This document shows positions 23,958 to 36,000 of a stretch of DNA of 64,000 bases, piece after piece. The notes below the pieces were generated by a model. It did not search any database and was not told the DNA's origin. It saw nothing but the letters and a program-made list of their open reading frames with translations. Numbering within the stretch: the first letter of the stretch is position 1; each line of letters starts with the position of its first letter. Origin of the DNA: Magnolia sinica (lineage: Eukaryota; Streptophyta; Magnoliopsida; Magnoliales; Magnoliaceae); contig NC_080588.1 of the NCBI RefSeq assembly GCF_029962835.1, forward strand, positions 67,128,501 to 67,192,500. The letters are read 5' to 3'. Position numbers and translations under genes: made by a program.

Positions 23958-24676
23958 TTAAGGTGTGAACTGCAGCACATGTTCAAACATGACACGTGTG
24001 AACTATTATAAATGGGCCACACGCCATGAACATGCTTTCCTTAGAATTCGAGTCTCGTGGAACATGAGGTGCCAGGTTCTTGTTCGGAATCCTTTGTGAT
24101 GGACAGCTGTATACGAATATGCTGAAAAGTTCCGGTAGATATGGACATCCATGTTTTAAACAGATATTTTTTATGCATCCAAACGAGCCCAAATCTCGTT
24201 CAACCATTTTTCCGGTATTTAAAGACTACCGTAACGGTGGAGTTATATTATGGGCGGGATTCTCGGTCCTGATCAAATAAACGGTGCTCATTTCATGAGA
24301 TCTAGACCGCTGATCTGATGGGCCACTGTATGTGGATCGTGCAGCTAAGATCCTAGCCATCCAACTTTCGGCCTTGCTTTGTTGAACGTGGATGTCAGTT
24401 GCATTTTCCCTCAACCATCTATTTAAAGGCCACCCATCTAAGTCAGGTTGGAGGTATTTTTGTGGAATGGCCCATACACTAGGGGCTTACATCAGCATTA
24501 ATCTCCACCGCATATAACTGCTCGCTGATTTACATTCCAGATGGACGGCTTGGATTGGCTTTGGTCGGTCTGCAGAACCGCCCTACGTGTGGCATTACTT
24601 CAAGAAACACGTGCTATCTATCTACCCCTTGGACGGACTCACCTTGCCTCGGTGAGGCCGGGGAAACACCGACTTA
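23958..24676. other. intergenic, no gene seen
   Basis: No recognisable coding, RNA or complete repeat signal. Confidence 0.5.
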
Positions 24677-25122
24677 GGTAAGGCCGTGACCGTGGGCCCC
24701 ACCTTGATGTATGTATTGTATATCCACGCCGTCCATCCGTTTTTCCAAATTATTTTAGGTAAAGAACATAAAAGTGAAGTACATCCAAATGTTAGGTGGA
24801 CCACACCACAGAAAACAACGGTGACTGAACGTCCACTGTTTAAAATTTCCTAGGGCCCCCTGCAATGTTTATTTTCGAACCAACCTGTTTATAAGTACAG
24901 ACCTGTTTGACTAGAAAACATAAATATCAGCTTAAGCCAGAACTTTAGTGGTCCACAAAAAGATTTTAATGGTGCACATTCGATCAACGCTGTCTCTGGT
25001 CCACACGAGATTTCTCTCTGTTTCAGTTTTTACCCTCGCTCTAGAGTGATCTGGAAAAGCAGATGAACGGCGTAGGTATACAACACATACGTCGAGATGG
25101 GCTCCATGGTTACGGCCTCACC
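24677..25122. repeat. fold-back MITE, GGCCGTGACC-ended
   Basis: The left end GGTAAGGCCGTGACCGTGGG, CCCACCTTGATGTATG, is paired with the inverted right end, ATACGTCGAGATGGGCTCCA then GGTTACGGCCTCACC. The similarity extends inward through a CACGCCGTCCATC-type block. About 446 bp, non-coding. Confidence 0.75.
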
Positions 25123-25820
25123 AAATCCGTTCTCGATTTTGCTTCGATTTTTTAAACATGTTACAAAGTCTAATGGTTGAGATCGTCTGATCAATATGAC
25201 CGTGGCAGATATACAATGGACGGTGGAAAATAGTTCTAGACCATCAGACCATACTATAGGAATAGAAGATGAACTAGAGCTACAGATTGGAAGCGACCTC
25301 TTCTGTTCTGACTGTTCATTTGCTTTTGATGCCATCTTTCAGCCAGTGGCCCATCTGCAGCAGAGCCCGCTTCTTGAATGGATCTGATCACTATGCAAAG
25401 CCTTCTGAACGGTGGAGATTGCACCTCCGCGTATCATACATGATCGCTCCCACTATTCACTCCGATCATGGACGGGAAAAGTGTTGTATTTCCTTACGGG
25501 CAAAGGAAACCCTCCACACATTGTTACAACCATACCCATCCAACGCGTTGAAGAAATCCATACAGTTCTCAGGTGGCCCACCGTTCAATCCCGACCATCC
25601 AATTACGAGTTTACGAGTGGACAGGAAAGGCGAAAAAAAGCAATTAAGGGTCCTCAATAAACAACCAATCAGATAGCTAAAATCATATCCAGTACCACAC
25701 ACGGTGGGACCAACTTAACGAACGGCCAGGATCTCACTACAGAGAACCGACTCAAACGATCCCGAACGAGGGACACGGTGAAGAGTGTCCCGCAACTTGG
25801 AAGTCCTACCCCAGGCGAAA
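25123..25820. other. spacer upstream of the ligase gene, no gene seen
   Basis: Several open frames of 60-130 codons overlap one another on both strands, but none shows a domain or splice pattern. I regard them as chance frames in less AT-rich DNA. Confidence 0.5.
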
Positions 25821-26345
25821 ACGGATTGGCTACTCCCCCTGCCACCAGCCAATGGCTGGTGGTCAGTGCTATGTGGGCCCCACCATGATGTATGTGTTTC
25901 ATCCATACCGTCCATATATTTTTTCAGAACATTTTATATGATAATACAAAAAATTAGTGTATACCAATCTCAAGTGGACCACATTACAGGAAACGGTGTT
26001 GAATGAGCGTCGACCATTAATAGCCTTTTGTGGGCCATAAAAATTTTGGATCAAGTTGATCTTTGTTTTTTCCCTTCATATGGGCATGTATGATCTAATA
26101 AACAGATTGGATTTCAAATAAACAGTACATTGGGCCTTAGGAGGATTTTAATGGTGGATGTCCAATCACTATTGTTTTCCTGTAGTGTGGTCCACCTGAA
26201 ATTTATATCCCTATAATTTTTGTTAATAAGGTATGAAATGATATTAAAAAATGTATGAACGGAATGGATGAAATACGTACATCATGGTGGAGCCCACAGA
26301 GCACCGACCACCACCCACGGGGCTGGTGGTAAGGGGACAATCCGT
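25821..26345. repeat. fold-back MITE, ACGGATTG-ended
   Basis: ACGGATTG and CCACCAGCC at the left pair with GGCTGGTGG and CAATCCGT at the right. The core GTGGGCCCCACCATGATGTA and its inverted partner lie just inside. About 525 bp, ending roughly 450 bp before the TATA box of the ligase gene. Confidence 0.75.
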
Positions 26346-26790
26346 TCTCCCCCACGCACACCGTCTCTCAGGAGTTAACTTCGCCTCCGACGCGACTCAC
26401 GTATATCGTGTGTCGCCACCCACTGGGGCCCACACGTAGATGGCTCGATGATTTGAACCATTCAAATTCTCACTGATGCCATAAGTAAGATATTTTTAGT
26501 TATCCGATACTTAAGCTTCGTGATGATCTAACCTTTGATTTTTAAAGTTGCATATGAGCCATTAAAGATATCACTTTCCTTGTTCTAAATATATCTACAT
26601 ATATCTAACGATCAAAATCACCCGTCCACAGTAAATTTTTTATAAGACGCTTCAAAGAATAGATTCCATAACATGGACGGCTCCGATCATTGGAATACTT
26701 AGATTGTGGGCCCCACTGGCTGGCGACACACACTGCATCTTGAGACGCGACGGATGCAAAGCGAAACTCGACTCTCCTTCCCCGGTCTTC
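26346..26790 (+). promoter_or_regulatory. probable proximal promoter region of the HECT ligase gene
   Basis: This interval between the last MITE and the TATA box has no coding content. It is relatively GC-rich at 26350-26440 (CGACGCGACTCACG). No specific factor site can be claimed. Confidence 0.4.
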
Positions 26791-26797
26791 TATATAA
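26791..26797 (+). promoter_or_regulatory. TATA box of the HECT ligase gene
   Basis: TATATAA lies about 270 bp before the ATG and is followed by a pyrimidine-rich stretch, the usual setting for a plant transcription start about 30 bp downstream (about 26820-26830). Confidence 0.65.
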
Positions 26798-26931
26798 GAC
26801 GGTTTCTCTTCTCTTTTAGGCTCTCAAGGGTTAAAAGACTCTCTCTACATCTCTATCGTGTTCGATCGAATACCGATGTTTCTGCACCATCTACGCCTTT
26901 CTTCTTCCCGTTTTCTCCTTTCAAAAATCAG

Positions 26932-27034
26932 GTATTTCTCGCTTCTGTCATTATTTTATATATTTATATATTTATTTATATATTTATATATTGACTTCAT
27001 CTTCTTTCTCTGATGTTTTCTTCTCTCTTCTCAG
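26932..27034 (+). other. 5'-UTR intron of the HECT ligase gene
   Basis: A donor in AATCAG|GTATTT and an acceptor in CTCTTCTCAG|AGTATC bound 103 bp of T-rich sequence, 30 bp before the start codon. Leader introns are common in plant housekeeping genes and often raise expression. Confidence 0.7.
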
Positions 27035-27064
27035 AGTATCTGAAAGCAAAGGAGCTGCTCTGTA

Positions 27065-30000
27065 ATGGCAACCCTAAGATCGAGTCTGCCGCTGCGTCTC
27101 CGGCAGCTCCTAGCCGGCGAAGGCGCTGCCGTTCCCTCTCTTAAACTGGAATCGGAACCGGTAAGTGTCGGTTCCTGTTTCCTGACTAATCATCCCAACG
27201 CTTTCTAGGGTTTTGATTTTTCTGGCTGTTTGTTTGAGATTTTGTTCTATTTTTGGAATGGTAGTTTCATGATGTATGGGGTTTTTGTTTGGTTGACATG
27301 TTGTTTGTTGGATCGGTAGTTGAATTTATTCGTTTTGTTGGGATAAGCTTGTGATGTTTATGCGTTTGGATGTAGTTTTTCGTGATTGGACGTTATTTAG
27401 TTTAGAGTATTGCACATGTGATTGTGGTGTTATGGTTTTACTCATGCCGCGTTTGGTTGTCCCGAGAAAGGTGGGCGGACAGGATGCTTTCCTGTCTACG
27501 TTGATATCTTTTTTTTTTTTTTTGGGGGGGTTGGTTTTTTTTTTGGGGAGATGAAAAGTTCATGAATTTGATTAGGGCAGAAGAAAGTACATGATGATAT
27601 TTCCTATGCTGCAATTCCATTTTTTTTTTTTGGCACCACCATAGATGCATGGTGGGAATTGGATAACCTTCCTTTCCATTAAAACGTCTTTTCTGCTTGT
27701 GGCTTAAGTACATCCAAACAGGGCTTTCAATAACTGCCGGTAGTATGCATATTTGAGAGTTATTGATGACTAGATGTAGTTTGAGGTGGGAATGGATAGT
27801 CATTTTTCCCCACAAAAAAAAGCTTATCATTTAATGTACATCTAAACCTGATATAAGAAAGAAAGTAGTATTGTGATTCAGTGAGTCAATGTCTGTACCC
27901 AGTGTAAGGTAAATGGGCTCAACTATTTGTTTTGACTGATAAAGTCAGTAGTTGCAATGGCAAGGAAGGATGTACTTTGTACTTGAATAGTCAGGTTGAT
28001 TACAAAAGCACAAAAGAAAAGAAAAGAGGAGGCTAGAAATATTTATTTTGGTGTAGCGCCCTTTGTTATATCTTCCTCGACCTTTTAGCTAAGATCGAGT
28101 GTAGTATCTGTTCTTATCAGTTGATACCTTCCACAGGGCCCATAAAACGGCAGACGATAAAATTAGTTTCTTGTGGGGGAGGGCCTACCACCAATAGTTT
28201 GCTATTAGAGCCCTTGATTTTTACTCATGCAATGCACTACTGCAGTCCTGAGCACACTCTGAGCAGAGACATGGAAAAAAAAAGTACATTTGTGAATTTC
28301 AAAGGATTGCTCTCGGGATGGAAAGTGACAACTTTTGTCAATTGGTTGCGAATTACAAAAAACCTTGTGGTATTAGCAAACCATGAAACCTTCATTTGTG
28401 GATTGTGTTCGGTACTCTTCATTGTTGGTTGTGAGAATATAAGATATATATGCCAACTAACCAAGAACCTAGATCATAATTTGTGAACTTCATGTGTGGT
28501 GTTACTTGGCTAGGAGTAATTAATGGCGGTTGCATCTCTTGACCCCTCTATCACATGCCAAAAGCTATAGTTGAACATATTTCAGATTGATTGAACTCCA
28601 AAGGAAATGCATCTTAGAATTATCAGTCACATAGATTCAACAAAATGTTTTTTTTTTTAATTGGCAGTCATATCATGTGTGTGTGATGTGCATTGCAAAC
28701 ACAGAATCAGTATCATGTTTTTATGTATTGCCCGTTTGCTTGCATGGTGTGGAGTAGCCTCTACAGGACGTTCAATATGCCGTGGGTGATGTGGCCATCA
28801 ATGGATGAGTTGTTCTTGGCTTGGCACAAAATCAGGCTTATGACTTCTTTGGAGGCTCATCTTGTTGGCCGACCATTGGGTGCTATGGGCGGAAAAGGCG
28901 GTGGAGGTTTTCAGTAGGGTGAAGCTCTGTGTAGTGGAATGGATCTCTTGTATTAAGATCTCTTAAGGGTTTTAATTGTTCCTTTTTATTTGGGAAAGAA
29001 ATCAATCCTAATGTGCTATCCCTTTTGAATTCATAGCTCCCAATATAGCTTGCCCATCAGCTTCATTGACCATTGTTATTTTCTCTGGGGTCGTCGTAGA
29101 AAGTCACCATATGCCGATCACCGAAGTCCCAATGCTTCCTCCATCAGATCAACAACTCCCCATGGGCAGCATCTTGCTCTGGCCCAGGAGATTGCATTGG
29201 AGGGATCACCTTCAATAATGATTGGGGAAAAAAAAAAAAATGCAAAAGAATAAAAGTAACAAAAGAGAACAAAAGTGTGAAAGAAAAAACAACGAAAACA
29301 GCGACTCTCAACTTTAGAGAGACAGAAACCAATCCTCATGTCTTGTCTCTTTCGAATTCATAGCTCCCAATATAGCTAGCCATCAGTTCATTGTTATCTT
29401 CTCTAGTCAGCCGTGTGCCGATCGCATAGGTCCAATGCTTCCTCCAACAGATCCACAACTCCCCATGGGTTGCGTCCTGCTCTGGTCCAGGTGACTGCGC
29501 TGCAGGAGTCACCTTCAATAATGACCTGGAAAAAAAATTAAATCAGCAGACACCTTTATTTTTTGTGACAACGTGCAACTTCAGCAAAACTGGAGTACTC
29601 GACTCCAACGGGACTTGAGAAATCAACCAACACTATACTGTTACTACTCTGGATGGTGCCACCCACTCCAGGTAAAATGGGATTGCCGAGAGAACAGCCA
29701 TTGAAGTTGACCTTGAAGCTGACAGCAGGCAAGGGCTTCCACCTGATTATAGAGTTAGAGAAACTTCTAAAACTTTTTATCTGCCTTTGCCCCCACAATC
29801 AGGTGCTTGAATATCTTTTTCTGTTGCACACTCTGAGGAAGCTTTATTATTGTTGAAGATCCTTTTGCTCCTCCTTAGCCAGATTTAACATAGAGACACT
29901 TGAAAAGCCATGCTGCAGAGAAGACGACCATTGGAATGCCGAGATGAAGTTGACCCTACCCCAAATAGCCTCAAAACAGACTTTGAAAATACCCCAGCTA

Positions 30001-33000
30001 AACTGGTTTTGGCATTTACTGAAAACTGAATCTCTCTGGCAAACTGGCTGTGGGGTGTGGACTGGTTCTTTGTTAACACAGAGCACATGATGCACCTGTT
30101 TGGCATTGTGACTCCTCTGTTCTTCAGGTGATCAACAGTCAGGATCTTTTTGAGGCAAGTGGGGCAGATGAGAGCTGTAATTTTTAATGGAACTGATTTT
30201 TTTAATTTTTTTTTGAAAGATAGCACCAGCGTTTATCTGTTAAAAAAAGGGCAACCGACCCAACTCTACAACCCAGTCCAGTTGGAGGGAGCAAGAATAC
30301 AATCACAACAAGAGTCCCAATTCTATGAACTGATACAGGCCAAATTTTATAACAGGTTGTGGTTTTGCTGGAATCACTCTCTGACATAGACTATGCGAGG
30401 GAACTGACTGAGAATGCACTATCAGCTTGTAAATCCCATATACAATTATGAGAGCCAACCCTGGGAATGTAAGCTTTTTGCAAAATGTTTGATAGCTGAG
30501 TAAGGCTAGTGATCTCTTTATCCTTCAGATTCTGCCTGGGGGGCTCCAAACTTTCTTATCCGTCCAGCCCCTGGAAGAACCAATCCTCTGGGGTGCCTTT
30601 GTTGACTGATAAAACATATAGACTCAGAAGCCTTCCATAGTGGCACTTTCTGAGCACAAAACATGTTCCCGAAAGTGCATCCTGTTCTCCTTGCCAGCCC
30701 ACTCTGAATCGTAAGTGGCAGTTATAGAGTGATCGCGCCTGTGTAATTGCTCATCAGACGACAGCCAACCTATGAGAAGCGCATTTGTATCCCATTCATT
30801 TTCAGCTCTACCGTACTTAGAAGTTACCATACATAACAATTTTAATATCTAATACATTAAGGCTCAATCAACTGAATCTTTGTTACTATCTCCTCATCTA
30901 TCAGTTGCAGTGGTACTTAGAAGTTACCATGCATAACAATTTTAATATCTAATACATTAATGCTCAATCAACTGAATCTTTGTTACTATCTCCTCATCTA
31001 TCAGTTGCAGTGGTACTTAGAAGTTACCATGCATCACAATTTAAATATCTAATACATTAAGGCTCAATCAACTGAATCCTTGTTACTATCTCCTCATCTA
31101 TCAGTTGCAGTGATTGGAGTTGCTGCAATCACTCCTCTTGCATTAACATTGAAGCATGAGTTGAGAAATCTCAAAGTGCATATCATTCTTTCTGTCTATG
31201 ATTCTGATTTGGCAAGTCAGAACAATTTGAATTCACTGTCTTGTTTGTCCATAAACAAATAAGTAAATGTAAAAAGAATTACTAAATAAAAAGATAACGG
31301 TGACTTAAGCACAAAAGAATTACCAAAGACCCAAAATGTTTAGCACATTATGGTATCCTATGCTTCATTTTCATATTCATTTTTTTTAAAAAATTAATTA
31401 ATTAATTTTTTTGCTGAGCAAGCAACAATAATTATATTAAATTAAAATCAACGGGGAATAGAAGTTCCAATACACAAAGACGAGTGGGCTCCTATGATTG
31501 CTAGATCTGAGGCCATGGTATTAGAGCCTGATTTAACATGATCTTCTTATATTAGTTACAGAACTTCTACACTTAGATGTCATTGTTATAATGATATGCA
31601 TGTATGTGTGTGTCATAGCAATGTACGCCATTTGTAGCAGCATATTTGAACTGTGTATATGTAGATGCTAAATGTATGTGTCATGGCAATATATCCGTTT
31701 TGTATCAGCATATTTGAACAGTGTATATGTAGATGCTAAATTGTATTTTTCCATATAACATTTGAATTTTGATAAAGTTTCTGTTTTAGGGTTTCCAAAT
31801 TTGGGCTGTTCAAAATAATTAAAGAAACCCCGAGGCTTCGTTTCACCTGTGCTGATGATTTTGTCCTAAAGTTCTGCATGCAGAATTGTTCGTTAGGCTT
31901 GAAATTGACCTGTCTCTCTTTAGGATCCACATGCTTGAGTCTAGATATGGAGTAAATGGTTTATTCTTATGACTCGTGTAGACCTAGTACCGGAAATGAG
32001 TGCCGATGAACCAGAAACATGTTGGTTCATGGTCAGCTGCCAAATCTTGGGTCTCAGAATGCTTCAATTACTCATTGTCATTATTATTTTATTTTATTGT
32101 TTGTTGTTTCTTGGTTGTTGGTTTACGCTGCAAGATGTCCCATAAGTACCAACTAAAATTTAGGGTTCCTCCTGTAGCTACATTTTCTAAAGAATATGAA
32201 TGTTTCATTCCTGTTATGATTGCCAATTGATTCCTGATTCACTGCACGGATTCTTGCAGCCTCCAAAAATTAAAGCTTTCATTGACAGTGTGATCAAGAT
32301 TCCACTCCATGACATAGCGGTACCTCTTTCAGGTTTTCGTTGGGAGTACAATAAGGTGCTAGCATGACACTTTTGCTAAACTTGCTGTGCTGTTTAGTTC
32401 TTTCTTCAAAAATTTTGATGTGTCCTTTGTTTTCAGGGAAATTTCCATCACTGGAGACCACTCTTTCTACATTTTGATACATACTTCAAGACATATCTCT
32501 CTTGTAGGAAAGATCTTCTCTTATCTGATGACATATCAGATGATGATGGTCCATTTCCTAAGCATACAATCCTGCAAATTTTGGGAGTAATGCAAACAAT
32601 TTTGGAGAACTGCCACAACAAGAGTTCATTCAGTGGTCTAGAGGTATACTGCACATCTTCAACTTCTGTTTTTATAAGAAACCCTACTGTAGAGCTAACA
32701 GTGTTTTTACTCCATCTCATAGTTCTGTGAGTTTCAACTGTAATAGTATGTTTAAAGTACAATGGGTTTTATTCTGACATACCTGTCTTGTTTTTCTGCA
32801 TCAGCATTTCAAGCTACTGCTGGCATCAACAGACCCGGAGATCCTTATATCTACTTTAGAGACTCTGTCTGCCTTGGTGAAAATAAATCCCTCCAAGCTA
32901 CACGTGAGTGGGAAACTGGTTGGGTGTGGCTCAATGAACAGCTGTCTCCTGTCCCTAGCACAGGGGTGGGGAAGCAAAGAAGAAGGCTTGGGTTTATTTT

Positions 33001-36000
33001 CATCTGTTATAGCTAATGAGAGAAGCCAAGATGTAGGCATGTGCTCATTACCATCCAACATAGAAAGTGACTGCGACAATTCACAGTATCGATTGGGTAC
33101 AACCCTGCACTTCGAATTTCATACAGCCACTTCTGAGGGGACTGAACAAAACAGCGACAGGAGGTCTTCCAACTTGCATGTCATACACATTCCTGATCTC
33201 CATCTCCGTAAGGAGGATGAGTTAACTATTCTTAAGCAATGTATCGATGAATACAGCGTTCCTCCAGAGCACAGGTTCTCATTGCTGACCCGTATCAGAT
33301 ATGCTCGAGCCTTTCTTTCTCCCAGAACCTGCAGGCTATACAGCAGAATTTGCATCCTTTCCTTCATTGTGCTGGTGCAGTCAAATGATGCTCATGATGA
33401 GCTTGTATCCTTCTTTGCGAATGAACCCGAATATACAAACGAGTTGATCAGGCTTGTTCGGTCTGAAGGTGCTATTCCTGGAACTATCAGGACGCTTGCG
33501 ATGCTTGCACTTGGAGCACAATTAGCAGCATATTCATCATCTCATGATCGTGCACGGATATTGAGTGGTTCAAGCATTATTTCTGCAGGGGGAAACCGGA
33601 TGATTCTCCTAAGCGTTCTTCAGAAAGCGGTGATGTCATTGAATAATCCCAGTGAGCCATCTGTGCTTTCCTTTGTTGATGCTCTTCTACAGTTCTACCT
33701 GCTCCATGTTATATCATCTTCAAGTTCTGGGAGTGCTATAAGAGGGTCAGGAATGGTTCCCACTCTTTTACCTCTTCTACAGGACATTGATTCCTCTCAT
33801 ATCCATCTTGTTTGTTCTGCTGTAAAAACTCTTCAAAAGCTCATGGATTACAGTAATGCAGCGGTATCCTTGTTCAAAGATCTCGGGGGTGTGGAACTTT
33901 TGTCTCAGAGGTTGCAGATTGAAATTCAAAGAGTTGTTGGCGGTGATTGTGAAAATAGCAATTCAATGATTGATGGCGATTTATCAGAATTTGATGATGA
34001 TATTTTATATTCCCAGAAGCGACTCATCAAAGCTTTGCTTAAGGCACTCGGGTCTGCTACTTATGCTCCAGCTAACTCTACGAGGTCCCAAAACTCGCAA
34101 GATAATTCCTTGCCGACTTCGTTGTCGGTTATATTCCGCAATGTGAGCAGATTTGGGGGCGACATCTATTTTTCAGCAGTGACCCTTATGAGTGAAATTA
34201 TTCACAAGGATCCAACATGCTTCTCGGTTTTGGATGAATTGGGTCTTCCTGATGCCTTTCTGTCATCAGTGATAGCTGGGATACTCCCTTCATCAAAAGC
34301 ACTCACATGTGTTCCTAGTGGTCTTGGTGCCATCTGTCTTAATCCTAAAGGCTTGGAGGCAGTTAAGGAAACTGATGCACTGCGGTTCCTTGTAGACACC
34401 TTCACAAACAGAAAGTACCTGGTAGCGATGAATGAAGGTGTTGTCCCTTTGGCAAATGCTGTGGAGGAGCTCTTGCGACATGTATCTACACTGAGAGGCA
34501 CTGGCGTTGATATAATCATTGAAATTATTGATAAACTTTCTTCCTTAGGGGAGGATAAGTGCTCTGGGTCCTTCGGGAAAGTGGATGGGAGCACTGCAAT
34601 GGAAACAGATTCTCAAGAAGGAGAGCACAAAGGGCACGGACTTTTGACGGGTGCATCAGACTCAGCGGCTGATGGCATCAGTACTGAGCGGTTTGTTCAG
34701 CTGTGCATCTTTCATGTGATGGTACTGGTTCATCGAATTATGGAAAATTCTGAAGCCTGTAGGTTGTTTGTGGAGAAGAAAGGTATTGAGGCTTTGATGA
34801 AACTTCTATTGCAGCCTAGTATTGCCCAATCAGCTGATGGGATGTCTATTGCGTTGCATAGCACTGTGGTTTTTAAGGGGTTTACACAGTATCACTCTGC
34901 TCCTCTGGCACATGCTTTCTGTTCATCTCTCAGGGACCACTTGAAGAAAGCTTTGAGTGGATTTGGTTCAGCTTCAGGTGCATTTTTACTGGCTCCTAGG
35001 ACTACACCGGATAGCCGCATCTTTTCCTCTCTTTTCGTTGTTGAGTTCCTTCTTTTTCTTGCTGCCTCGAAAGATACAAGATGGGCGACTGCATTACTAA
35101 CAGAACTTGGGAATGGAAGCAAGGATATCCTGGAAGATATTGGACGGGTCCACCGGGAAGTTCTGTGGCAGATTGCCCTCCTTGATGATTCGAAGCTTGA
35201 GACAGATGATTCTGGTCCTGGTTCTGCTGGTGAGCCACAGAGATCAGAGACAAATACAGGTGAAACTGAAGAGCACAGATTCAACTCCTTTAGGCAGTTT
35301 CTTGACCCGTTACTGAGACGAAGGGTGTCTGGATGGAGTGTCGAATCTCAGTTTTTCGACCTTATAAATCTGTATCGTGATCTTGGTCGTGCCACTGGTG
35401 TTCAGCAAAGACTGGGTATGGATGGCCCATCGAACTTGCGACTTGGCTCCAATCCTCAAGTGCCTCCATCCAATTCTTCAGATACTGTGGCTGTTAGCAG
35501 AATGGAAGGTGAAAAGCAGAGATCTTATTATTCTTCCTGCTGTGACATGATGAAGTCGCTTTCTTTTCATATAAGCCATTTGTTTCTAGAGTTGGGGAAA
35601 GTGATGTTGCTTCCTTCTCGTAGGCGGGACGATTCTCTGAATGTGTCCCCTTCTGCCAAATCTGTTGTTTCTATGTTCGCTACAATTGTATTGGACCACT
35701 TGAATTATGGTGGGCATGTTGATCAGTCTAATGCAGAGGTAGCCATATCGACAAAATGTCGCTACCTTGGTAAGGTTATTGATTTCATAGATAACATTTT
35801 ATTGGACAGGCCAGATTCGTGCAACCCCATTTTGTTGAATTGTTTTTATGGCCATGGAGTTGTTCAAGCCATCTTGACCACCTTCGAAGCTACCAGTCAA
35901 TTGCTCTTTGCAGTCAATAGGGTGCCGGCTTCTCCCATGGAGACAGATGAAGGAAGTTCGAAAGAAGATAACAAGGATGAAACTGATCATTCTTGGATAT

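Noticed and set aside
25030-25902. Possible small genes in the overlapping frames at 25.0-25.9 kb
   Set aside because: Frames overlap on both strands, none shows a domain, and the region overlaps two MITEs.
27351-27830. Short frames early in intron 1 of the ligase gene
   Set aside because: They include homopolymer runs (poly-K, poly-F), lack any similarity, and lie between exons that join in phase.
28068-28259. A functional U2 snRNA gene
   Set aside because: The Sm site and stem bases are altered, and no upstream snRNA promoter element was found.
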